A stretch of DNA of 64,000 bases from Pseudomonadota bacterium (GCA_023403845.1 JAEYDL010000033.1:124001-188000); one strand, 5' to 3'; positions 51,941 to 61,252 are shown, counted from the first letter of the stretch. Notes: a model not told the origin generated them from the sequence alone. Numbers and translations are program-made.

Positions 51941-52510
51941 ATGCGTCCGCCCATCTTTTTCCCCTTTGCGGCGAGCCAAAAATTCATGTTGATACAGAGA
52001 GAACATATGCTGGGCATTCTCAAGGATGCCTATACGGTCTATTTCGATGAAATGGCCATTGATGGCGCTGTCCCCCTGCTCGCCGCCGCCTACGCCTTCC
52101 ATTCTTCCAACGAATGCTATGTCCTGTCCAGAAAGGTGAAACTCTGGAGTGCTGAAGTCCATGAGTTTGTGCATGTTTTTTCTGTTTCTGAACTTACTGC
52201 CGACATCTATGGGACATGTCGTCAGCATGCCTATGAAGCCGGGATGGGGAACATCCGGCCTCATATCGACCACATGTCGTCCTATATCACCGCCATACTG
52301 ATCTGCGAGAGCATGACCGACGAAGCCGTCAGGGCGCTCGAAACAACGCGGATACGAAAGAATTTCCTGTTTTCCCTGCATGGATGGATGGAGTTCCGCA
52401 CGGTTGCCGTGGAACTTTCCTCGGGACGAATCGTCGCCAACCGGGCGGCGAGGGAGGTGAAGAAATTCGTGCGCGAGAACCTGGAAAAAGCTCAGTTGAG
52501 GAGGAGTTGA
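51941..52510 (+). CDS. Unrecognised protein coupled to cstA
   Basis: A 189-residue cytoplasmic protein with no signal peptide or membrane helix. I do not recognise a domain. The body (AYTVYFDEMAIDGAVPLLAA; SAEVHEFVHVFSVSELTADI; MSSYITAILICESMTDEAVR) is helical and protein-like, with ordinary codon use. Its stop lies 1 base before the cstA GTG, and the cstA ribosome-binding site lies inside it, so the two are translationally coupled. A regulatory or accessory role for the CstA transporter is likely by position only. The start could instead be ATG 51986, trimming 15 residues. Confidence 0.7.
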   Translation: MRPPIFFPFAASQKFMLIQREHMLGILKDAYTVYFDEMAIDGAVPLLAAAYAFHSSNECYVLSRKVKLWSAEVHEFVHVFSVSELTADIYGTCRQHAYEAGMGNIRPHIDHMSSYITAILICESMTDEAVRALETTRIRKNFLFSLHGWMEFRTVAVELSSGRIVANRAAREVKKFVRENLEKAQLRRS

Positions 52511-52511
52511 A

Positions 52512-54203
52512 GTGAGTGCATTGACTATTCTTCTGGTGGGGATCGCCTGCCTTGTGGTGGGGTATTTCGTTTACGGGACATGGCTTGAAAAACAGTGGGG
52601 CGTCGACAACAGCAGGGCGACTCCGTCTCATACCATGCAGGACGGTGTGGACTATGTTCCAGCCAAGGCTCCCGTGCTTCTGGGACATCATTTTTCATCC
52701 ATCGCTGGCGCGGGACCTATCAACGGCCCCATTCAGGCGGCCTTTTTCGGCTGGCTGCCCTGTCTGCTGTGGATTCTCATCGGCGGCATCTTTTTCGGCG
52801 CCGTGCATGACTACGGCTCGCTCGTCGCCTCCATCAGGCACAAGGGCGCTTCCATCGGTGAAGTTATTTCCCAGAACGTCGGGGTTCGGGCGAAGCGTCT
52901 GTTCCTGGTCTTCTCCTATCTGACGCTGCTGCTGGTCGTGGCGGCCTTCGCCTCCATCGTGGCGGGTACGTTCAACGGCTTTGACGCCAGCGGGGCGCAT
53001 ATTGAGGCCAACGGCACCACGGCGACGATTTCCCTGCTGTTCATCGTCATGGCCGTCGTGTTCGGGTTCTGCGTCTACCGCAAGAACCTGCCGCTTTCCA
53101 TCTGCACGGTGGCCGGCATCATCGTGCTCATCATCTGCATCGTTTTGGGGATCAATTTCCCCATCTACCTGTCGGGCACGACGTGGATGTATCTGATCGG
53201 GGTCTATATTCTTGTCGCTTCGGTAACGCCTGTGTGGATTCTGCTCCAGCCCCGCGACTACCTCAGTTCCTTCCTGCTGTATGCCATGATGATCGCGGCC
53301 GTCGTCGGCATCATCGCCGCGAATCCCACGATCAACATGCCCGCCTTCGCCGGATTCGAGGTCAACGGGCAGTTCCTCTTCCCCGTGCTGTTCGTCACCG
53401 TCGCCTGCGGCGCGATTTCCGGTTTTCACTCCCTTGTGTCCTCCGGCACCACGGCGAAGCAGCTGAACTGCGAAAGGGATGCCAAGCTCATCGGATACGG
53501 TGCCATGCTTATTGAATGCGCGCTGGCCATCGTGTCGCTTATCGCCATCGGGTACATTTATTCCAAGCAGGGAGTCGGTGCGAACGCCTTCAAGATTCCG
53601 CCCACCGCGGTCTTTGCTTCGGGCATTTCCGAAATGCTGGCTTCCGTCGGGCTGGACAGCCCCGAGGCCCAGAAGAACGCCTACGGCCTGATGATTCTTG
53701 CCGTTTCCGCCTTCTGTCTCACTTCTCTGGATACGGCTACGCGTCTCGCCCGGTACATGTTCCAGGAATTCTGGCTGAACCCCGGTGAAACGCCCGAAAC
53801 CGTGACCGGATTCCGTAAGACGCTGTGCAACAAGTATGTCGCCACCGTCATTACCGTGGTTCTCGGTCTGGCCTTCGGCCTTGGCGGCTGGGCCAAGATC
53901 TGGCCCCTGTTTGGTGCGGCCAATCAGCTGCTCGCCGGTCTCGCCCTGCTGGCCGTGGCCGCGTGGCTTAAGAATGCGGCACGCAACCACAGGATGCTCC
54001 TGTTCCCCATGGTTTTCATGCTGTTGGTGACGCTGACCTCTCTGGCCATCACCTTCAAGACCAAGTTCGCGGGCATCATAGCCGGGCAGGGCGATCTGTT
54101 CGCTTCCTACCTGCAGGCCGGTCTTGCCGCCATCCTGTTCATTCTGGCTCTGGTGCTGGTGAAGGAAGCCCTTCCTGTGCTGCGCAGGCACAAGGCTGAC
54201 TGA
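52512..54203 (+). CDS. cstA: Carbon starvation protein CstA-family transporter
   Basis: Polytopic inner-membrane transporter of 563 residues, the shorter CstA form (E. coli CstA is ~700). Family hallmarks are PVLLGHHFSSIAGAGPINGP near residue 60, GGIFFGAVHDYGSLVASIRHKG, FHSLVSSGTTAKQL near 320 and LTSLDTATRLARYMFQE near 400. Relatives import peptides or pyruvate. It uses a GTG start with GGAGG 7 bases upstream, inside the preceding gene. A strong terminator follows. Placed near a hydroxyacid dehydrogenase gene, a role in pyruvate or small-acid uptake is plausible. Confidence 0.92.
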   Translation: MSALTILLVGIACLVVGYFVYGTWLEKQWGVDNSRATPSHTMQDGVDYVPAKAPVLLGHHFSSIAGAGPINGPIQAAFFGWLPCLLWILIGGIFFGAVHDYGSLVASIRHKGASIGEVISQNVGVRAKRLFLVFSYLTLLLVVAAFASIVAGTFNGFDASGAHIEANGTTATISLLFIVMAVVFGFCVYRKNLPLSICTVAGIIVLIICIVLGINFPIYLSGTTWMYLIGVYILVASVTPVWILLQPRDYLSSFLLYAMMIAAVVGIIAANPTINMPAFAGFEVNGQFLFPVLFVTVACGAISGFHSLVSSGTTAKQLNCERDAKLIGYGAMLIECALAIVSLIAIGYIYSKQGVGANAFKIPPTAVFASGISEMLASVGLDSPEAQKNAYGLMILAVSAFCLTSLDTATRLARYMFQEFWLNPGETPETVTGFRKTLCNKYVATVITVVLGLAFGLGGWAKIWPLFGAANQLLAGLALLAVAAWLKNAARNHRMLLFPMVFMLLVTLTSLAITFKTKFAGIIAGQGDLFASYLQAGLAAILFILALVLVKEALPVLRRHKAD

Positions 54204-54225
54204 TTCCAGGAACTGACATGAATTG

Positions 54226-54259
54226 ACGCGGCATGATTCCGGATCATGCCGCGTTTTTT
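54226..54259 (+). terminator. Rho-independent terminator after cstA
   Basis: Perfect 12-bp stem ACGCGGCATGAT/ATCATGCCGCGT with a 5-base loop and a T6 tract, 22 bases beyond the stop. Confidence 0.93.
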
Positions 54260-54372
54260 GTTTCAGATTCTTTGCCGGCTTCTGTGGAACCGCCATATCG
54301 GAAGGGAAGGCCGGTTCCGGAAAGGGCTTGGCAGGATTCGTCTCTCCGATTATTCGGAAACTGGAGGTTGCC

Positions 54373-55380
54373 ATGAAATGTATCGTTCTCGACGGGTATA
54401 CCCTGAATCCGGGGGATAATCCCTGGGATCCGCTGGAAGCGGCAGCGGGGTCGCTGACCGTATACGACCGGACGCCGCCCGAATTGCGCCTGGAGCGGAG
54501 TCAGGGAGCTGAAATACTGATCACCAACAAGGTCCGTCTGGATGCGGAACTCATTGCGGCGCTGCCTGCATTGCGCTGCATTGGCGTTATCGCGACCGGA
54601 TATGACGTGGTGGACGTCCGGGCCGCCGGGGAACGGGGAATTCCCGTTTGCAACGTGACCGATTACGGCACCGAGGCCGTGGCGCAGCATGCATTCGCCC
54701 TGCTGCTGGAGCTGTGCCGGCGCACGGAACTGCATGACGCGGGCATACGTTCCGGCCGTTGGGCCGCTGGACCGGACTGGTGTTTCTGGGATACGCCGCA
54801 GATCGAACTGGCGGGCAAGACAATGGGAATCATCGGATTCGGAACCATCGGCCGTCGCGTGGGAGAGCTGGCTCATGCCTTTGGAATGCGCGTTCTTGCG
54901 GCCTCCGTCCGCAAGTCCGGGCGGGAGCTGGCGGAGACGGCCACTCCCGTGACGTATCCCGTGGAATATGCGAACTGTGGGAAGGCGATTGCGGAGGCGG
55001 ATGTCCTGTCTCTGCACTGCCCGTTGAGTGAACAGACTCGCGGACTTGTCGACAGATCTTTTCTTTCCCGGATGAAGGACGGGGCGCTGTTGCTTAATCT
55101 TGCGCGGGGGCCTCTATTGCATGAAGCGGATGTGGCCGATGCTCTTCGATCCGGAAAGCTGGCCGGACTGGGAGCCGACGTGCTGTCCGTTGAACCCGCC
55201 TTGCCGGACAACCCTCTGCTGCATGCGCCCAACACGCTGCTTACGCCGCATATCGCGTGGGCCACCCTTGCCGCGCGAAAAAATATCATGCGGATCATGG
55301 CCGGGAATATTACGGCATGGCTGCACGGCGAGTCGAGGAACGTAGTGAACGCTGCATGGCTGAAGGAACGTGTCGATTAG
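54373..55380 (+). CDS. D-2-hydroxyacid dehydrogenase (glycerate/hydroxypyruvate type)
   Basis: NAD(P)-dependent oxidoreductase of 335 residues. The Rossmann loop is GIIGFGTIGRRVG (residues ~150-162). The catalytic triad is visible as Arg in LLNLARGPLL, Glu in LSVEP and His in LTPHIAWATLAAR. The N-terminal region MKCIVLDGYTLNPGDNPWDP resembles glycerate dehydrogenases. ATG 54373 has GGAGG 5 bases upstream; the frame open to 54223 runs into the cstA terminator. It reduces or oxidises a 2-oxo/2-hydroxy acid such as hydroxypyruvate/glycerate; the precise substrate is not certain. Confidence 0.88.
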   Translation: MKCIVLDGYTLNPGDNPWDPLEAAAGSLTVYDRTPPELRLERSQGAEILITNKVRLDAELIAALPALRCIGVIATGYDVVDVRAAGERGIPVCNVTDYGTEAVAQHAFALLLELCRRTELHDAGIRSGRWAAGPDWCFWDTPQIELAGKTMGIIGFGTIGRRVGELAHAFGMRVLAASVRKSGRELAETATPVTYPVEYANCGKAIAEADVLSLHCPLSEQTRGLVDRSFLSRMKDGALLLNLARGPLLHEADVADALRSGKLAGLGADVLSVEPALPDNPLLHAPNTLLTPHIAWATLAARKNIMRIMAGNITAWLHGESRNVVNAAWLKERVD

Positions 55381-55417
55381 GAAAACAGTCCTGGTTTGAG
55401 GGGCACGCTGCGACGTA

Positions 55418-55450
55418 AAAAGGCCTTCGCCGGACGAGCGAAGGCCTTTT
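55418..55450. terminator. Bidirectional terminator between the dehydrogenase gene and ugpC
   Basis: Perfect 13-bp stem AAAAGGCCTTCGC/GCGAAGGCCTTTT with a 7-base loop and A/T runs on both sides, between converging genes. Confidence 0.9.
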
Positions 55451-55502
55451 GTCGATGTTCAAGCGAAAGCCCGGAAGAGTCCAGAGAGCCGGACCGTGGC
55501 TG

Positions 55503-56600
55503 CTACAGGCAACGCAGTTCCGTTTCGGGGTGGAAGATGTGACCGTGTCCCGGACGGGCGGTAAGCCGGATGACGTCTCCGGAGGTGGGGCGGTGGGTCC
55601 CGGGCAGACGAACGATAACCGCATCCTTCTGCTCAAGGCCTCCGGTCGCGTCGCTGCCCACAGGATGGCAGTAGGCGAGTGTATCGGACCCGAGAGCTTC
55701 CACGATGTCCACTGTGACCCGGATAGAACCCTCGGGGTCCAGCAGCAGATCTTCGCTGCGCAGCCCGAGGAGTACTTCGCCCCGGCAGGCGGCGAGGTTG
55801 ATGTCCGCAGCCTGTGTGCCGACGAGCCGGGTGCCGTCGGGGAGAATGATCGCCTCGCCGTCGGTGGAGGCGCGGATGATGTTCATGGACGGGGATCCCA
55901 TGAACTGGGCAACGAATACGGAGGCCGGGCGCAGATAGACGTCGTCGGGAGTACCGTACTGCTCGATTTTTCCGGCGCGGAGGACAAGAATTTTTTCCGC
56001 GAGGGTCATGGCCTCCACCTGATCGTGCGTCACGTAAATGCTGGTGGTGGCGAGGCGTTGATGCAGGCGGCGCAGCTCAATGCGCATCTGGTTGCGCAGG
56101 TTGGCGTCAAGATTGGACAGCGGTTCGTCGAAGAGAAACACGCTGGGCTCGCGCACGATGGCCCGGCCCATGGCGACGCGCTGGCGCTGACCGCCGGAAA
56201 GCTGGCGGGGCATGCGTTCGAGCAGGCCGTCCAGTCCGAGCAGTTTGGCCGCTTCCTGCGCACGCCGCTTCCGCTCGTCGGCGGGAATGCCGCGTACCTT
56301 CAGGCCGTAGGTGATGTTGTCAAACACGTTCATGTGCGGATAGAGCGCGTAGTTCTGGAACACCATGGCGATGTTGCGGTCCTTCGGCTCTTTCCGGGTG
56401 ACGTCTTCGTCGCCGATGTAGATGTTGCCGGAGGTCACTTCCTCCAGCCCTGCGATACAGCGCAGAGCCGTGGACTTGCCGCAGCCCGAAGGGCCGACCA
56501 TGACCATGAACGAGCCGTCCGGCACTTCAAGGTTGAGTCCGGAGAGGACCTTGTTCCTGTTGAACGTCTTGTCTATGTTGTGCAGGCGAACTTTTGCCAT
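55503..56600 (-). CDS. ugpC: sn-Glycerol-3-phosphate ABC transporter ATP-binding protein
   Basis: ATPase of a CUT1-type importer, 365 residues. Walker A is GPSGCGKSTALR (~36-47), the Q-loop is in MVFQNYALYPHM, the ABC signature is LSGGQRQRVAMGRAIVREP and Walker B is FLFDEPLSNLD. Residues ~240-365 form the C-terminal MOP/TOBE-like regulatory domain. AAGGACAG precedes ATG 56600; the frame continues 44 codons into the ugpE 3' end and is not used. It is last in the minus-strand glpQ-ugpBAEC operon. Confidence 0.92.
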   Translation of the reverse strand: MAKVRLHNIDKTFNRNKVLSGLNLEVPDGSFMVMVGPSGCGKSTALRCIAGLEEVTSGNIYIGDEDVTRKEPKDRNIAMVFQNYALYPHMNVFDNITYGLKVRGIPADERKRRAQEAAKLLGLDGLLERMPRQLSGGQRQRVAMGRAIVREPSVFLFDEPLSNLDANLRNQMRIELRRLHQRLATTSIYVTHDQVEAMTLAEKILVLRAGKIEQYGTPDDVYLRPASVFVAQFMGSPSMNIIRASTDGEAIILPDGTRLVGTQAADINLAACRGEVLLGLRSEDLLLDPEGSIRVTVDIVEALGSDTLAYCHPVGSDATGGLEQKDAVIVRLPGTHRPTSGDVIRLTARPGHGHIFHPETELRCL

Positions 56601-56623
56601 TGTCTGTCCTTGTGCGAAGACGG

Positions 56624-57469
56624 TTACTTCTCGGTTTCCACGAGGCCGCGGACGAACAGTTTCTGCATGCCGAGCACCACAAGCAGCGGCGGCAGCATGC
56701 CCAGCAGGGCCACGGCCATGATCAGGTTCCATTCCGGCACGGCGTCAGGAATGTTCACCATGCGCTGAATGCCCATGACCACGGTGTACATGCCTTCCTG
56801 ATTGGTGACGAGCAGGGGCCAGAGATACTGGTTCCATCCGTAGATGAACAGCACCACAAAAAGGGCCGCAGTGTTCGTGCGGGAAAGGGGCAGCACCACG
56901 TCCACGAAAAAGCGCCACGGACCGGCTCCGTCGATGCGAGCGGCTTCGAGAAGCTCCTGGGGAATGGTCATGAACATCTGCCGGTACAGGAACGTCGCTG
57001 TCGCCGAGGCGATGAGCGGAAGGATCAGACCGGCATAGCTGTCGATGAAGTGCAGATTGGCCGCGACCTGGAACGTCGGGACGATACGGACCTCCACCGG
57101 CATCATGAGCGTGATGAAGATGAGCACGAAACAGAGTTCGCGGCCGGGAAAGCGGAAAAAGACGATGGCGTAGGCCGCCGTAATCGAAATGGCGATTTTT
57201 CCAAGGGCGATGCCCAGAGCCATGATCAGGCTGTTCCCCATCATGACCCAGACGGGGATGCCGCCCGCGGCCTTGAGGCCCTGCGTGAGCACCGTCGTGA
57301 AGTTCCTGATGAATTCCTCTCCGAACCAGAGAGGCGTGGTGCCGATGAGCACGTCGTAGGTATGCGAGGTGGCGACCAGCGCTATGTACAGGGGAAAGAG
57401 CACGATCGCCGCACCGAACAGCAGCACGGCATGGCTCACCGCTCTTCCGAGTCCTTTTTTTTCTACCAT
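56624..57469 (-). CDS. ugpE: sn-Glycerol-3-phosphate ABC transporter permease UgpE
   Basis: Six-helix inner-membrane permease of 281 residues, MalG-like. The EAA loop that contacts the ATPase is visible as ELLEAARIDGAGPWRFFVDVVLPL near residue 190, split here by the helix-coupling Gly. The N-terminus VSHAVLLFGAAIVLFPLYIA fits the family. AGGAG lies about 14 bases and AAGGA about 7 bases before the start. It lies 27 bases after ugpA and 23 before ugpC. Confidence 0.92.
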   Translation of the reverse strand: MVEKKGLGRAVSHAVLLFGAAIVLFPLYIALVATSHTYDVLIGTTPLWFGEEFIRNFTTVLTQGLKAAGGIPVWVMMGNSLIMALGIALGKIAISITAAYAIVFFRFPGRELCFVLIFITLMMPVEVRIVPTFQVAANLHFIDSYAGLILPLIASATATFLYRQMFMTIPQELLEAARIDGAGPWRFFVDVVLPLSRTNTAALFVVLFIYGWNQYLWPLLVTNQEGMYTVVMGIQRMVNIPDAVPEWNLIMAVALLGMLPPLLVVLGMQKLFVRGLVETEK

Positions 57470-57496
57470 AACGAATCCTTTCTCCTGCGGGTCCTG

Positions 57497-58390
57497 CTAG
57501 TAGGTGACCTTGCGTTCGATGTAGCGGAACTGGAGGAAGGTCAGAATCATGACGATGAACATGAGCACGACCGACTGGGCCGAAGAGCCGCCGAAGTCGA
57601 GTCCGATAAAACCGTCGTTGAAGACCTTGTAGATCAGCGTTTCCGTAGCCCGGGACGGGCCGCCCTGCGTGACGGCATGCACGATGCCGAATGTTTCGAA
57701 AAGCGTGTAGATCGTGTTTACGACCAGCAGGAAGAACGTAGTGGGCGAGAGCAGCGGGAAAATGATGCTGCGGAACCGCTTCCACGGCGTCGCCCCGTCA
57801 ATGGCCGCCGCTTCGATGAGCGAGCGGGGAATGGCCTGCAGTCCGGCGAGGAAGAAAAGGAAGTTGTATGAAATCTGCTTCCATGAGGCAGAGATGACGA
57901 GCAGCAGCAACGCCTGATTGCCGTTGATCTTGTGATTCCACGTGTAGCCCAGACTGTCGAGGAATGCGGTCAGAACCCCGCCGGAAGGGTTGAAGAGGAA
58001 CAGCCAGAGTACGCCAGCAAGTGGCGGAGCCACGGCGTAGGGAATGATGAGCATCGACTTGTACAGCGTACCGCCCCAGCTTATCTGATCCGCCACCACG
58101 GCCATAAGGAGAGCAGTTCCCATGGTGAGGACGATGGTGGCGAGACTGAAGACGAGAGTCAGACGCAGGGTTTCGAGATAACCGGAATCGGAAAAGAGGA
58201 CGGCGAAGTTTTCGAGTCCGACGAATTCCTTCGACAGGCCGAACGAGTCCTCCATGTAGAACGACCCCATCAGGGCTTCTCCGGCGGGATAGAAGAAGAA
58301 CACCACCGTGATGACCAGCTGGGGCAGCAGGAAGAGAAGAGGCAGAATCAGATGCTTTCTGCCCTTGAACGCGTAACGCTCATCCTGCAT
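57497..58390 (-). CDS. ugpA: sn-Glycerol-3-phosphate ABC transporter permease UgpA
   Basis: MalF-like inner-membrane permease of 297 residues with six helices. The N-terminal helix is LILPLLFLLPQLVITVVFFF, and the EAA loop appears as SLIEAAAIDGATPWKRFRSI near residue 205. AAAGGAG precedes ATG 58390. Together with UgpE it forms the translocation channel for glycerol 3-phosphate or glycerophosphodiesters delivered by UgpB. Confidence 0.92.
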   Translation of the reverse strand: MQDERYAFKGRKHLILPLLFLLPQLVITVVFFFYPAGEALMGSFYMEDSFGLSKEFVGLENFAVLFSDSGYLETLRLTLVFSLATIVLTMGTALLMAVVADQISWGGTLYKSMLIIPYAVAPPLAGVLWLFLFNPSGGVLTAFLDSLGYTWNHKINGNQALLLLVISASWKQISYNFLFFLAGLQAIPRSLIEAAAIDGATPWKRFRSIIFPLLSPTTFFLLVVNTIYTLFETFGIVHAVTQGGPSRATETLIYKVFNDGFIGLDFGGSSAQSVVLMFIVMILTFLQFRYIERKVTY

Positions 58391-58423
58391 ATCGGCTCCT
58401 TTGGGAAATGGCTTGTGCGGGAA

Positions 58424-58447
58424 GGGGGGAGAATACGTTCTCCCCCC
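58424..58447 (-). terminator. Intercistronic attenuator hairpin between ugpB and ugpA
   Basis: Perfect 10-bp stem GGGGGGAGAA/TTCTCCCCCC with a TACG tetraloop, 15 bases after the ugpB stop. Such hairpins commonly keep binding-protein mRNA more abundant than permease mRNA. Confidence 0.7.
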
Positions 58448-58461
58448 GGAAGGGCAGCGTT

Positions 58462-59778
58462 TTATCTGTTGGCCTTTTCGAAGCGGCGCAGTTCGACGTT
58501 GCCGCGCTTCACGGCCTCGTCGAGAGCCTGCTGGGCGGTTTTCTTGCCGGCCCAGACGCCTTCGAGTTCCTCGTCAATGATGTTACGGATCTGAACGAAA
58601 TTGCCGAGGCGCAGCCCCAGGGTGTTGATGGTGGGCTGCTTGTCGGAGAGAGCCTTCACGGCTACGTCCGTACCCGGATTCTTGTCGTAGAAGCCCTGTT
58701 CCTTGGTCAGTTCGTAACCGGCGAGGGTGACGGGCACATAACCGGTCTCCTGATGGAACTTGGCCTGAACTTCGGGCTTCAGGAGATAGTTGAGGAATGC
58801 GGCCACACCGTTTTCGGAATCCTTGGAATGTCCGGCCATGGCCCAGATCGCGGCGCCGCCGATGACGGTGTTCTGCGGAGCGCCCTTGACGTCGGGCCAG
58901 TAGGGCAGCACGGCCACGCCCCAGGGGAACTTGGAGCCAGCCTTGACGGCGGCGTAGGAACCCGAGGAGTTCATGAGGATTCCGGCTTCTCCGGAGGTGA
59001 AGGTGTTGATGGCTTCAGACTTGCGGCCGACGTACACGAGCACGCCTTCCTTGTTCAGCTTGGACAGAAAGTCGATGTGTCTGACCTGCAGGGGGCCGTT
59101 GAATTCCAGCTTGGTGTCGAGTCCGTCAAAGCCGTTGTGGTTGGAGGCGAAGGGCACGTTATGCCAGGCGGAGAAGCTCTCAAGCTGCACCCAGGACTGC
59201 CAGCCGCTGGTCATGCCGTACTTGCAGGCGCCGACTTCCTTGATTTTTCTGGCAAGTTCGGCGACTTCGGGCCAGGTTTTGGGGAATGCGTCAGGATTGC
59301 CCCCGGCCTTTTTCACTGCATCCTTGTTATAATAGAGAACCGTGGTGGACGCGTTGAAGGGCATGGCGATGAGCTTGCCGTCGCTGGTGGAGTAGTAGCT
59401 CGTCACGGAAGGCAGGAACTTGGACATGTCGAGCTGCGTTCCGGCATTGTTCATGATTTCATGAACAGGACGAACGGCGCCCTTGGCGGCCATCATGCTG
59501 GCCGTGCCGACTTCGAAGATCTGGATGATGTTGGGGTGCTGCTTGGCGCGGAAGGCGGCGATGGCGGCGGTCATGGCTTCGTCGTAGTTGCCCTTGTACA
59601 CGCCCTTGACTTCATACTTGTCCTGGGATGCGTTGAAGTCCTTGATGATGTTGTCGGTGATTTCTCCGAGTTCTCCGCCCATGCCGTGCCAGAAGGTGAT
59701 CACGGTTTTGGCCTGCACGGGGGCGGCCGCCAGCATCAGACACATGGCCAGCAAGGCCATCAATCGGAAAGAACGCAT
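58462..59778 (-). CDS. ugpB: sn-Glycerol-3-phosphate-binding periplasmic protein
   Basis: Periplasmic binding protein of 438 residues with signal peptide MRSFRLMALLAMCLMLAAAP ending at VQA. The mature start KTVITFWHGMGGELGEITDN, then PNIIQIFEVGTASMMAAKGA and WGVAVLPYWPDVKGAP, match UgpB rather than generic sugar-binding proteins. AGGAG precedes the ATG. It is preceded by glpQ and followed by the two permease genes, the usual Ugp set. Confidence 0.92.
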   Translation of the reverse strand: MRSFRLMALLAMCLMLAAAPVQAKTVITFWHGMGGELGEITDNIIKDFNASQDKYEVKGVYKGNYDEAMTAAIAAFRAKQHPNIIQIFEVGTASMMAAKGAVRPVHEIMNNAGTQLDMSKFLPSVTSYYSTSDGKLIAMPFNASTTVLYYNKDAVKKAGGNPDAFPKTWPEVAELARKIKEVGACKYGMTSGWQSWVQLESFSAWHNVPFASNHNGFDGLDTKLEFNGPLQVRHIDFLSKLNKEGVLVYVGRKSEAINTFTSGEAGILMNSSGSYAAVKAGSKFPWGVAVLPYWPDVKGAPQNTVIGGAAIWAMAGHSKDSENGVAAFLNYLLKPEVQAKFHQETGYVPVTLAGYELTKEQGFYDKNPGTDVAVKALSDKQPTINTLGLRLGNFVQIRNIIDEELEGVWAGKKTAQQALDEAVKRGNVELRRFEKANR

Positions 59779-59945
59779 ATGTTCTCCTGCCGTTGCGGAC
59801 TGTCACGTCCGGTTTGGTTTTCCGGGGCATCTCTCCCCGGGAAGAGGAATAGCTTCTCCGCCGCTGCCGGCGGCAGAGAAGCGCGTTTGCGGAACTGCCG
59901 GAAAATCCGGCTATGGGAAGTCGCGGCGCGTCTTGTTCCCTGGAC

Positions 59946-60794
59946 TTATTCCCTGCCGAGCGCAACGCGGCAGGCGGCGGGGAAATCGGTAATGATGCCG
60001 CTCGCGCCTTCGGCCGTCAGGCGCTTGGCCTCGTCCATGTCGTTGACGGTCCAGACGTTGACCGCGAAGCCCGCATCGCGCAGTGCGGCCAGATCGCCGG
60101 GAGCGAGGATCAGGCGGTCCGGATGGTAGGCGTTGACGCGAAGTTTCCGGCAGAGGGCCACCGGATCTTCCGGACGGACCGTCTCCACCAGCGCGCCTGT
60201 GGCCATGTCCGGGCACAATTCGTGGCATTCTTCCAGGTAGCGGTGCTGAAAGGAGGAGATAATGATCTGATCCACCATATCGAGCCGCCGGATCAGCTCT
60301 AACACATCCTTTGTTACGGTTGTGTGACCGATGAGGCGCTTGTGATCCTTGATTTCCACATTAACGGCCCAGTCAAACCGTCTGGTCAGCAGAAGAGCTT
60401 CCTCCAGCGTGGGAATGCGCAGTCCGGTGAATGAGGCCAGAGCGTCTCCGGTTACTTCTCCGGCAGCAACGCGGCCGAACTGATCCCGGCCCGCGTACCA
60501 TGAGCCGGCGTCGAGCCTGCCCAGTTCCTCAAGCGTAAAGTCGCACACGCGGTAGGAAGGCCGTCCGGGATAGACGGTTTCCACGTTGGTCGTGCGGACA
60601 AGGGTATCGTCGTGCATGACGACGAGCTTCCCGTCCCGGGTATAGTTGACGTCCAGTTCCCAGAGGTCGGCCTGAACATCATGCGCCAGCGTGGCGGAGG
60701 CCAGCGTATTTTCCGGGGCATGGCCTCTGGCGCCGCGATGGGCGATGACCAGAGGCGTGGAAGTGCGAGTGTGAAAATCAATATTTTTTTTCAT
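59946..60794 (-). CDS. glpQ: Glycerophosphodiester phosphodiesterase
   Basis: Hydrolyses glycerophosphodiesters to glycerol 3-phosphate and an alcohol. The 282-residue product has no signal peptide, so it resembles cytoplasmic UgpQ. The GDPD motif HRGARGHAPENTLASATLA with catalytic His, the acidic metal ligands in WELDVNYTRDGKLVVMHDD (E-D and the second His), and NVEIKD near residue 145 are present. The C-terminus VNVWTVNDMDEAKRL-GASGIITDFP is typical. It heads the minus-strand Ugp operon and is divergent from glpK. Confidence 0.92.
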   Translation of the reverse strand: MKKNIDFHTRTSTPLVIAHRGARGHAPENTLASATLAHDVQADLWELDVNYTRDGKLVVMHDDTLVRTTNVETVYPGRPSYRVCDFTLEELGRLDAGSWYAGRDQFGRVAAGEVTGDALASFTGLRIPTLEEALLLTRRFDWAVNVEIKDHKRLIGHTTVTKDVLELIRRLDMVDQIIISSFQHRYLEECHELCPDMATGALVETVRPEDPVALCRKLRVNAYHPDRLILAPGDLAALRDAGFAVNVWTVNDMDEAKRLTAEGASGIITDFPAACRVALGRE

Positions 60795-61142
60795 AAACGA
60801 AAGCCTTACGACCGATAACGAAAATTTTATTCAAAAATGAACTATTTCCATAACCTAATACGCATGCCTTGACGCGAGCGGACTGTAGCTCGAATATGCT
60901 GGCTTGTCGAGAAAATGTAACAGGGGAATTCAGAGCGTTATTTGATGTTGTAACATTGTTTTTATGTGTAGAAATACATGACAATTTTTATTATGGAAAA
61001 AGTTGATACGGCAAGTCCTGCGGTTCTGTCCGGAGCGTTCGTTTTTTTCGTGCGCGCTTTCGCGGAAAAGAATCGGCCGGAGGTCATGGTTCCGGCGCAT
61101 TGGCCGGGACCGGTCAAAACTTTTCGGAAAGGAAAAATAGAT

Positions 61143-61248
61143 GGGGAGCCACTGGAAGCCCGCCGCGGGCGGATGACTCCCCGACTGTCGTCATGCGGGG
61201 CTGTCGGCCTTCCGCCCGTGACGTCGATGCCGCAAAGCCGAAAGGAGG
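61143..61248 (+). promoter_or_regulatory. Structured 5' leader of glpK
   Basis: The 458-base gap between glpQ and glpK contains no supported gene. Its last ~110 bases before glpK are dense in complementary segments: GGGGAG (61143-61148) with CTCCCC (61177-61182), enclosing the hairpin GCCCG-CCG-CGGGC (61158-61170), and GGGCGGA with TCCGCCC further down. The element ends just before the AAAGGAGG of glpK. It does not match a riboswitch class I can name. It could be a leader for translational or attenuation control. Confidence 0.35.
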
Positions 61249-61252
61249 CGTG

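Noticed and set aside
61200..61250. Possible c-di-GMP (GEMM) riboswitch suggested by GCCGCAAAGCC before glpK
   Set aside because: Only that short string resembles the GEMM core; the flanking conserved helices and order are missing.
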